From: Batrachochytrium dendrobatidis JAM81
Lineage: Eukaryota > Chytridiomycota > Chytridiomycetes > Rhizophydiales
Direction: 5' to 3'
NCBI RefSeq assembly: GCF_000203795.2
Contig: NW_006281100.1
Coordinates: 1,075,099-1,139,098 of the forward strand
Length of the DNA: 64,000 nucleotides
Under the pieces are notes generated by a model. The model was not told the DNA's origin. It saw only the letters and a list, made by a program, of their open reading frames with translations, and searched no databases. The number at the start of each line of letters is the position of its first letter. Positions within the stretch are counted from its first letter, which is position 1. The position numbers were made by a program, and so were the translations under genes. Below are positions 37,398 to 50,167 of this stretch, in pieces.

Positions 37398-40000
37398 ATG
37401 CGTGAAATCATTCATGCTCAGATTGGGCAGTGCGGAAATCAAATTGGAACAGAGTTCTGGGAAACAATAGCTGATGAGCATGGTATTGATTTAGTTGGTC
37501 AGTATAAAGGTGAACACGATCTTCAACAGGAAAGACTTCCAGTTTATTTCACCGAGGGTCAAGGTGGTCGATATGTACCAAGGTATAGCTGATCCTTTTG
37601 CAGTTGATTGTATACTCGTGGCTCACCATTGTATTTGTCCTTTTAATCCATGGACTTGCAGGTGCGTTTTGGTTGATCTTGAGCCAGGTACTATGGATGC
37701 TATTCGATCCTCCCCCCAAGGAAATCTATTTAGACCAGACAACTTTGTTTATGGTCAGTCGGGGGCCGGAAACAATTGGGCAAAAGGGTTCTACACAGAT
37801 GGCGCAGAATTGGTCGAGTCTGTTCTCGATATTATTCGCCGCGAAGCAGATGCATGTGATTCGCTTCAAGGATTTCAAATAGTGCACTCGCTTGGAGGTG
37901 GAAGTGGAGCAGGGCTTGGATCGTTGATTCTTTCAAAGGTAATTTATTGATTATATTCACGTAAAATGGAATATTTTTGTATCTTGCGACGACTGTCCTT
38001 GTTCTGCTTTGGAATGGACAATCGTGTATACTCATTGCGCTTCCTACTACAAATTGACTGCTTCAATTGACATTCTCAACTCTTCAGACACAATGTCCAT
38101 GTGATACATAATCAAACTATAGTTTTGAACAGAGATTGTCCCTATTTGGCATAGCCATAGATTGTACAATTGTCAAGTTTGAACTCTAATTGATACATTG
38201 CAATGCAATACAATGCAATGCAATGCAGTATTGGGTTTGACTGTCTAATATTGTCAGTCAAACTTTTTGTGGTATCCTGAAATGGCATGCGTTCTAGTTC
38301 AAGAGAACAATGATGACACGTTTCAGGAATACAGGTATGGTTTCCATGGCAATTGCCAAAAAACCAGTCAGATTTGTCAATTGAAATGACACAATACCAT
38401 CCAGTAAATGCAGTGGAAAATGGCAGTTTGATGATCCATTATATACGTGAATACGACTATAGTAATCAATGCATATATACTAATTTGTCGAGTCTGGTGT
38501 GTATTGATAAACTATCAAACTTTAAATGTCATAGATTAGAGAAGAGTACCCAGATAGAATGATATGCACTTACTCGGTAATGCCATCACCAAAAGTCTCG
38601 GATACTGTTGTGGAACCCTACAATGCTACACTGACTTTACACCAACTTCTTGAAAATTCTGACGAGACTTTTTGCATTGACAATGAAGCATTGTATGATA
38701 TTTGTTTGCGGACGCTCAAGATACCCAGTCCAAGCTACAGAGATCTAAACCATCTGGTTTCATGTGTTATGAGTGGAGTGACCACCTGTCTTCGTTTCCC
38801 TGGTCAGCTTAATGCAGATTTACGTAAGCTGGCCGTAAATATGGTGCCGTTTCCTCGTCTTCATTTCTTTATGGTTGGTTTTGCACCACTGACTTCTAGA
38901 GGATCTCATCGCTACAACAACGTGTCTGTTCAGGAGCTTGTTTCTCAGATGTTCGATAATCGCAATATCATGACTGCCTGTGACCCGCGACATGGCCGTT
39001 ACTTGACTGTTGCATCCATTTTTCGCGGAAAGCTGTCCACCAAGGAGGTGGAGCAGCAGATTTTAAATATCCAAAACAAAAATTCATCGTATTTTGTCGA
39101 ATGGATTCCAAACAATATGAAAACCGCTAGTAAGTAGCTGTTTATATAGTAGAATGACTGATATGCTCTGAGATTGTTTACCTTGTCTTACTTTTTTACC
39201 AAACTATGGAATTTTTAAACTATTGGTTACAATTTATTTAGTCTGTGATATTCCTCCAAAAAATATGAAAATGGCGTGCACATTTATTGGAAACTCTACG
39301 TGCATTCAAGAAGTATTTCGCCGTATTATGGATCAGTTTTCATCCATGTTTCGCCGTAAGGCGTTTTTGCATTGGTACACAGCTGAAGGAATGGACGAAA
39401 TTGATTTTACCGAAGCAGAATCTAACATGGTGGATCTAATATCAGAGTACCAGCAGTATCAATCTGCTACAGTTGAGCAAGACTATGATGAAGAAGAGTA
39501 CTCTGCTTATCCGGCTCAAATACCCAGTAACCAACGAAGCGGCAGTCCAAAAAATGTGATGCCAACAGCAAATATTCAATCGTCACAAAATCAAGGAAAA
39601 TCACCAGCCTTGGACACAATGAAGTTAAATATTTCACCGCAGCAGACATCTGGATTTCAGTCTGGCGGGGATTCTGGACGAGTTCAACAGTCCAGTCCTG
39701 TGAGTTTTCAAATATTGTTTTTTAAACTAGGAATTTTCTTATATCTATAATCCATTATGTTGTGTATTTTGATGGTTTGAAAGTTTTTACTAGCCAATCC
39801 CTTGCTTGCTCACTAACAATGGTTTATTTTGATGCATTTATTTTTCCAAATAGCTGCAAAAGCAAGAGTCGCCCAAGATGGCATCTGACCGATCAATCAG
39901 TCCATTTGAATCAGTATCCAATTCATCAAAAGTATCTTCGGATCGTGTTGCTCTTCCTCTCACTCCAAGCTCACCCGATCCAGCTGGACGGCGCATTTAA
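37398..40000 (+). CDS. TUB2: Divergent beta-tubulin with long C-terminal extension
   Basis: GTP-binding beta subunit of microtubules. Five exons in phase: 37398-37582, 37662-37938, 38535-39129, 39242-39699 and 39854-40000; about 553 residues against about 445 in ordinary beta-tubulins. Family marks: N-terminal MREI autoregulation motif, [118 protein letters not shown]. Oddities: the nucleotide-binding Gly loop reads [13 protein letters not shown] rather than the usual GGGTGSGMG, there is a Cys in [11 protein letters not shown], and the usual Glu-rich tail is replaced by a ~110-residue Ser/Pro/Gln-rich extension ending [10 protein letters not shown]. The second intron (37939-38534) contains a MITE-like element. 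It could be a specialised flagellar or mitotic isotype. Confidence 0.92.
37950..38461 (+). mobile_element. MITE-like element copy A, in tubulin intron
   Basis: 512 bp non-coding element with terminal inverted repeats: TATTCACGTAAAATGGA at the left, and at the right TCCATTATATACGTGAATA (reverse complement of the same motif). It is nearly identical, in reverse complement, to copy B at 43874-44378. Internal landmarks: AAACTATAGTTTTGAAC, GATTGTACAATTG, a 9-bp hairpin (GTTTGACTG / CAGTCAAAC at about 38,255-38,283) and a TGCAA-type short repeat at 38,207-38,232 whose length differs between A and B. It begins 11 bp after the splice donor. No transposase frame. Confidence 0.85.
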
Positions 40001-41466
40001 AGATCTATGATTTTAGACAATATTTTGAGAGTTTCTTCCGGTTGATTTGAAACGCGAAGATGGCTACGAATCAAGTCTATGACAGTGAAAAATGAAGAGT
40101 TATATTAAAATCATGATATTGCATTGGAATTTAATCAAATTTAAAATGTACATGAAAGATCAGCTTACCATCAACGATTTTGCATGAAAGGGTGTATTGA
40201 TCCATTTTTTGTTTAACCTCGTTGGTCAGCCATGGCAAAACAGATGTTTCCATTTCTTTTTCAACAACATCGTACAAATAGCCATTGGTTGCCAGATTTT
40301 CAAATACGCTTGGAATTAACCCATTGAGATAACTCTGAGTGAATGCTCTAGCAGCTATTTTTTCGGAAACCTCCTGCTTATCTTTGAGAATACTTAGTTG
40401 TTCTGCAAGACGGCGTTCCTTTTCTTTTGTGCGACGAAGTTCGGCATCTTCAAGTCGCTGTACCTCTGCAAGTTCTGCGTTGCGCAGTTCTTCAAATTTG
40501 CGCTATAATACATGATGATAATGTGTAAATGGTATTGACCGACCATCTCTCGAGTGTATATTGATTTGAATCTATTGTAACAAGAATTGAAGTTACCTGG
40601 TGAGCGCGCAGCGTTTCGAGTTCCTTTTCTTCTTGCACTTCCATCAGTGCTTGCTCAATTGTCTTTCCAACAAGTACTTCTAAAATTGGAATGATTTCAA
40701 ACTCAAAATCAAACAGCTCTCCTTCATAGATCTGAGTAGCAATATCTACTCCGCTTTTTTCTGGGATATACAGAGGAGAAGGTGCACGATTTAAAAAGGC
40801 ATCTGTTTGGGTTGCAGCAACAGCGTCTGGTACTTTGTCGCTCAATTCTTCAAGATACAAATCTGTTTGCACAACAATATGTTTCCGTCCCTCTACAGGC
40901 TCGGGTGTTCGGATGCGACGTCTTAGCTCAGCACGTTTTTTGGCCTTGATACGGCGTTTCATTTCTTGTTTCTTTTGTATTTCGACCGGATCTTGCTGCG
41001 CATGCTACTCCCAGATGTTTTAAAGTGCATATCGATAATGTTTGAATTGTTAGATACTCAGTAAAATCACAGTTGGCATATCTAGTTGCAAAATGTATCC
41101 TAGAATATTGAGAATAACGCGGTCTGCCAGTGTTGCTTACTATGGGTAGTGCAGGCGACGCATATGTATTTCCACGATGTATACGTCGGTCATACATAAT
41201 ATTTACCGCTCTAAATACAAATAAACAAAGTGTAATAACGTTAGAGTTGTCTTTCCTAAAAACCTGGCACAGGCCATAGCGTGTAATCCAACAACATACG
41301 GTCCATCCTGATTATCGGAAGAGTCGAAAAGTTTCTTTCGCTGCTGCAGTGCTCGAGGTTCAGCTTCAAAGGTATATGCATCTACATTTTGTTGTTTTGT
41401 CGAGTGTGGATCAAATCCTGCTGCTGGAGCAGCTCTCATTCCAGGTGGGTTTTTAGTAGCGAGCAT
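39997..41466 (-). CDS. RSPH3: Radial spoke head protein 3 homolog (RSPH3/RSP3)
   Basis: Scaffold of the axonemal radial spoke and an A-kinase anchoring protein in Chlamydomonas; it implies motile flagella, here of zoospores. Exons in phase: 41300-41466, 41141-41210, 40597-41004, 40169-40502 and 39997-40076; about 351 residues. Diagnostic blocks: NIMYDRRIHRGNTYA, RTPEPVEGRKHIVVQTDLYL, ATQTDAFLNRAPSPLYIPEK, GVDIATQIYEGELFDFEFE, PILEVLVGKTIEQALMEVQE, then a charged coiled coil and ARAFTQSYLNGLIPSVFENL. The stop codon overlaps the tubulin stop tail-to-tail by 3 bp (39998-39999 plus flanking base). Complete family core; the end IIDL is short. Confidence 0.95.
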
Positions 41467-41797
41467 GACAGTATATCTTTGAGTTTTTTGATTAAAAAAT
41501 GCAGATAAGCTTTGGAATCAATTGTATCATGTAATTTGGTCATGCGACTCGAAAAATTAAATATCACTGGGTGAAATACTTGCTGGTCGACTAATATTGA
41601 ACCGCCATGAAATAATATGAATTTGGACAACTATGTTTTGTAAGCACATTCCTATCCAAGTAAATGCCACATGTTTTAAAAACACATTTAAAAATATTTG
41701 CAAAGCTTTTATTGAAAACTAAAAAGTCGAGATAGTTGAGTCGTATATAGAATGTATTCACATCGCAATACTAAGGATATACTAGAAATAGTGACTT
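41467..41797. other. Spacer between RSPH3 and H+-ATPase
   Basis: 331 bp, AT-rich. It holds the RSPH3 promoter and the 3' end of the ATPase transcript. Nothing else seen. Confidence 0.5.
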
Positions 41798-44700
41798 TTA
41801 AGCTTGGGAAGTTTCTTTTTCCGCTGATTGATTTGGCTTATTACGTATTCCTTCTTGGAAGGTTTTGCTGGCAAATGCGACGGATGCAACCTTGCGCATT
41901 TTCTTTCTATTGACCTCGACTCTGGCCAATGTCTCCCGGCGCTCGTTGCGGCCACGAAGCTTTTTCACTTGCTTACTTGATGGCCAGAGTTTTGCAGTAA
42001 GTTCAAAAGACCAGTTTCGGATAACAAGCACTTTGACCGTATCTAGGAAAACAAAAAACACGAGCGAACTTGCCATAACTCCCAAACCCCATTCCCATCC
42101 ACTACAAGTTGAACGATTTAAACATAATTAGCACGAAAATACTGTTTTAAAATGACAGCGTAAACAGTTGCACATTGCTTACATTGCATACGCCTCAAGT
42201 GCCTCGATTCCGAAAATACTCATAAACATAGCAAAAACCTGAGTGCCTCCGACAGCAAGAAGAAAGATCCAACTTGGTCTGTTTTCCCAAAACCATGAAG
42301 GAAGACGAGTAGAAAAAATTACAAAGTGGGGGCAACTGGATATTTGCAGATACATGATTGTCTGAATTTGATTTGGAGTAAGATTCGAGAAAGATTTGGC
42401 GAAAAAGTAGACTGAAAACGACATTCCCATAAGAAATAGACCCAAGATAAATGAAAGCGTAAGAAGTTGTCCAAGTCGCCATTTGTCAGGTTTCTGAGAT
42501 ATTTTTGCAGAATCAACAGAAATAACAAGTGTAGCTGCATCGTTGAGAACAGCAATCAGGATAATCAGACGATCAGGAAGAGAAAAGTCAAACACCAGCA
42601 AAGTAATGAAAAAGAAGAGCAAAAAATGGATTGTCGATGTAATACGATAAACTAGTGTTGGATCAAGCATGTAACAAATGGTTAATTACTACAAACTAAA
42701 GAAACACGCAACGAATTCAATAATGCCAAAAATATAACTCACTTGAATAGCTACGCATGCGTTGGAAAATAGCACGACTGCATATGATGCCATCAACAAT
42801 AGTCGATAATCCTGGAGCCATTAGCACGATATCAGCAGCTGAACGGGCAGCATCAGTACATCCATGAACAGCAATTCCAACATTGGCTTTTTTCAGTGCA
42901 GGGGCATCATTGACACCGTCACCAGTCATACCAACTAGGTATCCTCGCTTTTGTAGCAGCTCAACAACACGATATTTGTGCTCAGGGATAACTTGGGCAA
43001 ATCCATCAGCCTTGATACAGCGATCAATCAAGGCATCTTCGGAAATGTTTTTATCGACCAGACGATGGGCATCAAGAATATTACGATTCATTCCAAGCCG
43101 TATAGCCACTTCTTTGGCAATAATTTTCTGATCTCCAGTAATCATTTTTACCTATTGTGAGTGATACCATGCAATTTTTGTTAGCTTCAACCAAGAAGCC
43201 ACCTCAAATAACTTTAGATTCAAACTTGTCAAAGTGACTTACCGAAACTCCGTACTCCATGCATTCCTTGATAGTTTTAGCAGAGTCGGGTCGTGGAGGA
43301 TCAAGTAAGGATATCATACCAACCATTTCAAACTGCGTTTTTTCTTGATCAATTGTGCGAGCAACACCAAGAGCGCGCAAGCCACGTTTAGCAAAATCTT
43401 CAACTGCTGCCTGTGCTTCATCATGATTGTTACACATGTGCACAATAACATGTGGAGCTCCTTTAATGCAACGAAAAGTCTCATTGGTGGCAAGATTTTG
43501 AACAGTAGCCTCGGTGTATTTTGAGTTTGGATTGAAAGGAATAAATGAGAGAATCTTGAAACCAGGAACATTATGACTGTGTTTATCATTTCGGGACTTG
43601 AACACCTCAACTTTACTTTCTGCTGCAGCTCTAACTGCCAATTCAATTGCATCACTAGCACCAGGCTCACTGGCAAAGAGTGCATTTAAAAGTAGATCTT
43701 GATCGCTATATCTCCCAGTCCCGTCTCCAGCCAGATTTTCATTGGTACTCCCGTGTTGGGCCAAATAGGGTTTGTCAAAGCTAAGTTCATTAAGAGTCAG
43801 AGTACCAGTCTTGTCTAAATTTTATAATATTGCAATGTTTAAATTAGTGGATGATTTTGATGTATTCAACTATTATAGTCGTATTCACGTATATAATGGA
43901 TCATCAAACTGCCATTTTCCATTGCATTTACTGGATGGTATTGTGTCATTTCAATTGACAAATCTGACTGGTTTTTTGGCAATTGTCATGGAAACCATAC
44001 TTGTATTCCTGAAACGTGTCATCATTGTTCTCTTGAACTAGAACGCATGCCATTTCAGGATACCACAAAAAGTTTGACTGACAATATTAGACAGTCAAAC
44101 CCAATACTGCATTACATTGTATTGTATTGCAATGTATCAATTAGAGTTCAAACTTGACAATTGTACAATCTATGGCTATGCCAAATAGGGACAATCTCTG
44201 TTCAAAACTATAGTTTGATTATGTATCACATGGACATTGTGTCTGAAGAGTTGAGAATGTCAATTGAAGCAGTCAATTTGTAGTAGGAAGCGCAATGAAT
44301 ATACACGATTGTCCATTCCAAAGCAGAACAAGGACAGTCGTCGCAAGATACAAATATTCCATTTTACGTGAATATAATTGCAAGTGTTGGTCGTCAAAAG
44401 TATAAACTTACCAGAGCATAAAATAGAAACGGATGCCAATTCTTCGATAGCGGGAAGTCGTTTGATAATGACTTTTTTAGAAGCCAACTGCTTTGCACCA
44501 ACAGCCATGGTTACAGACATTACCGTAGGCAGCCCAACTGGAATTGCTGCAATGGTGAGAACAAGAACTTGCTTGAGCACATTCATGAACATTCTGCGTG
44601 AGCCATTCACAACTTCAAGAGACTTGACCAGCAGCAGAATCAACACAAGCACCTATAGATAATTGCAAGTAGAAATCAGCTACCGCACAAGGAATCTGAA

Positions 44701-45939
44701 ACGCTTATAGAATGATAGATGATCAGTTTAAACAAGTTCACACATACCACTGTTATGATAATCAAAAAATTGCCAATGTTGTTTACAATCTTTTGGAAAT
44801 GACCCTCCTCCACTGTTTTGGAAATAAGCTTGGCTGCTCTACCAATATATGTATTAGATCCTGTTTTTGTAACGATGCATAGCATTTGGCCTTGCTTGAC
44901 AATAGACGATGAATACGCAACATCGCCTTTGGATTTGGATACTGGAAGTGATTCTCCAGTAAGTGCAGCCTGATCAATTTGCAACAATCCTTCTGTTTCT
45001 TCTCCTTGCACGCCAACTCCTAGAAGTCTATTTGCATAGATATGTACGTAAGCAAGTTTATACAGGATATTTCACAAAAAGGATTAGATGTATGGATTTC
45101 AAATATATAAAACAGCAGTCTATGAGAATGATACATACCGACAATCAGCCGGAACAATATCTCCTAGTCGCAAAGCAATTACATCTCCCGGTACAAGAAG
45201 GGCCGATTCAACTTCGACCAGTTTACTATTTCGGTATACACGACATTTTAATGCAAGAGTGTTTTTTAGAGCATCCAAAGCATTTTCAGCCTTTGCTTCC
45301 TCAAAGTAACCAATACACGCGTTAATCACCAGCACGCATACGAGAATGATAAAATCTGGCCAGTCGCCTGTAATTGCAGATATAAGCGTAGCAATTTCTA
45401 ACAGGACAGAAATGGCGCCTCCAAAGTAGGATAGAAATTTCAAAAGCTGGTTTTGTTTTTTTTCAGCAAGCTCTGTCAGTGTAAAATGGATATGCAGATG
45501 GAAAATAAAACAAGATTTGATGAGTTAGACTATATAATATCCATTTAGTAATCGCGAAACAATGGTTTTCTGGTTTTGGGGCTTTGAAAGGAATAAAATG
45601 GCGGTTTAAAAAATTGGCACTCGTCAACACGGTATGAATGAAATGGCATAAAGCGAACGTGATACTGTGAGTGGTTTAGCTAAAGCATCGTTATGATGCT
45701 CTTGCTCATATTTAGCTCAGTATATGTAGATGAAAACACAAAGTATATATCTTACCATTTTTTCCAAACTGCTCAAGACGAGCTGATACATCCGTGTCTA
45801 AAAGACCTTGTGTAGGAACTGTATGGAGCAGCTTTTCTATTTCTGGGTCAATGGGATCCAACACCTCTATATGGACATCATGCTCTTTATCAGCAACGGC
45901 CTTGTCTTCGTCATTTTTTTGTTGGTCGACACCAGTCAT
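41798..45939 (-). CDS. PMA1: P3A-type plasma-membrane H+-ATPase
   Basis: Proton pump that energises the plasma membrane. Eight exons in phase: 45756-45939, 45139-45472, 44748-45027, 44412-44652, 43243-43814, 42743-43151, 42183-42651 and 41798-42101; 930 residues. Motifs in order: [20 protein letters not shown] (TM1-2), [34 protein letters not shown] (actuator TGES), [20 protein letters not shown] (TM4), the phosphorylation site DKTGTLT split over an intron, [53 protein letters not shown], then four to six C-terminal membrane helices. Wording around [12 protein letters not shown] and the KGRG-less tail looks closer to plant or protist P3A pumps than to ascomycete Pma1. The intron splitting the DKTG codon (43815-44411) carries MITE-like copy B. 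Confidence 0.95.
43874..44378 (-). mobile_element. MITE-like element copy B, in H+-ATPase intron
   Basis: 505 bp; the reverse complement matches copy A with only scattered substitutions and a shorter TGCAA-type tract. Left end TATAGTCGTATTCACGTATA, right end ATTTTACGTGAATATAAT, so both terminal inverted repeats are kept. It lies in the intron 43815-44411, in the same orientation relative to the host gene's transcription as copy A in the tubulin gene. No coding frame. Confidence 0.85.
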
Positions 45940-46206
45940 GAGTTACAAGAATGATATTAACAAATAGATATATAGATTGTAGAATTATTGGTAGACCTTT
46001 CTCGCGATTTACAGTTAGGTGAATACAAACTAGACAAAGTTTTGGGTTTAAATTTAAATTTACTCGATTAAATATTGGGAGCAGGCTTGCTCTTATATTT
46101 ATTGAAGACTCATTGTTTCACCAACACATTCAACCGGCTCTGCGCGGTTGTGTATCCGTTTTTGTTGATTTTTTGAATTAGAGATCTGGAAATCGAAATC
46201 AACAGT

Positions 46207-46600
46207 CGTATTCACGTAAAGTACAACTCCCATGTATATATCTTGCATTGACCCTCTATTTTACTTTAACATAAACAATGCTTGGATATTTTCTGTATTT
46301 TCTACTGGAAGTCGGGATTTTCAATTCTTCAATAAACAACGCCCATCATATAATACAAACTGTAGTTTAAACTGGAATCCTTTTTGGCATACTCATACAT
46401 TGTAAAATCGCAGATTTTGAATCAAAGTTATTCATTTTAATCCAGATATTGGGCTTGACTGCTGATGTTGTCAATACAATTCCGTACACACTTGTATTTG
46501 TTGTGTCCTAAAAACTCAGATACGTTCGCGCTTTGGTTCAGAAGAATGATAATCACATGCTTCAGGAGTGTGACTGTTGTTTTTATGTCAGTCAAATAAT
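46207..46600 (+). mobile_element. MITE-like copy E, degenerate
   Basis: Starts CAGTCGTATTCACGTAAAG. Family landmarks in the same order as copy A: ACTGTAGTTTAAACTGGAAT near 46,365, TTTGGCATACTCATACATTG, ATATTGGGCTTGACTG near 46,447, then GTCCTAAAAACTC and ATGCTTCAGGA near 46,565. The right end is approximate; no clean right terminal repeat found. Confidence 0.6.
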
Positions 46601-46635
46601 TTTCGCTTGTGATCTTTGGTTTATAGGAAAAAAGT

Positions 46636-46960
46636 GCTGATTTGAATGGCAGGAGCGTCTCTTGGTTGTCTCATGTACCACGGCGACAATCTGATTTATT
46701 GGTACGACTAGTTTTCACAACGATCTAATTCTGTCAATTTTCTAGCATTGGTTTCTTGCTAGTTTTGGTATTGACGTTGTTTTGGCATGATATTTGGCGT
46801 TTCCATTGTATAAAATCTACGCTAATTTGAAGCAATCGCACAATTTTACAACAGAGCTTTTATTTTTAAACTACTAAAATAGCAGCTTGATTAATACTGT
46901 GTGAATACTTTCAAAACATGATGAAATGGAGTTTTTCATATAATCAAAAAGAATATTGTA
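46636..46960 (+). repeat. Second dispersed repeat family, copy 1
   Basis: Colinear with 62278-62605. Shared words include GCTGATTTGAATG, a CAATCTGA block, CTAATTTGAA followed by TTTACAAC, AGCAGCTTG followed by TTAAT, and ATGATGAAA followed by AAAAGAATAT. Non-coding; no terminal repeats identified. Confidence 0.6.
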
Positions 46961-47154
46961 ACTCTACATTCCTATTGTCATTAGTGTTGAATTTAAAAAG
47001 CATCATATGCAAGTTTAATGCCAAGTCATGTTTATTAGATAATATTTGTTTAAAAATAAATAACAATAATTGGATATATTCAAGATATAAACATTGAGTT
47101 GGCTCTTTCAAAATTTTAAATTTAGGATGAATGAAAAATGTGTACACCCGAGTT

Positions 47155-49912
<2,758 letters not shown>

Positions 49913-50167
49913 GCCCGACTATAAACAGAGTGGTGGAAGAGTTTTGAATACAACGAGTAGCGAGTGATGTGAGATGGAAATAAACTGCAAGTCTTGCCAA
50001 TAATAATTAGCGAGTAAGAATGACAACAATCGCTTATTTAGTAAGAATCCGAGTATATCGCAGCAACAAGTGCAAATGACTGGTTTGCTTTGTTCAAACA
50101 AGTGGCGGTCAATTACACTTGTCAAGAGCGACTTCTACTATTCAACTAGGCATACATTGCTTATGAC

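Larger units (their letters stand above)
45940..47154. other. 1.2 kb spacer holding two dispersed repeats
   Basis: Upstream of the H+-ATPase and downstream of the kinase gene. Besides promoter DNA it holds MITE-like copy E (from 46,207) and one copy of a second repeat family (46,636-46,960). No gene seen. Confidence 0.6.

Noticed and set aside
37950..38461. Extra exon or gene inside the tubulin intron
   Set aside because: The sequence is the non-coding MITE-like element also present at 43,874-44,378; no shared open frame.
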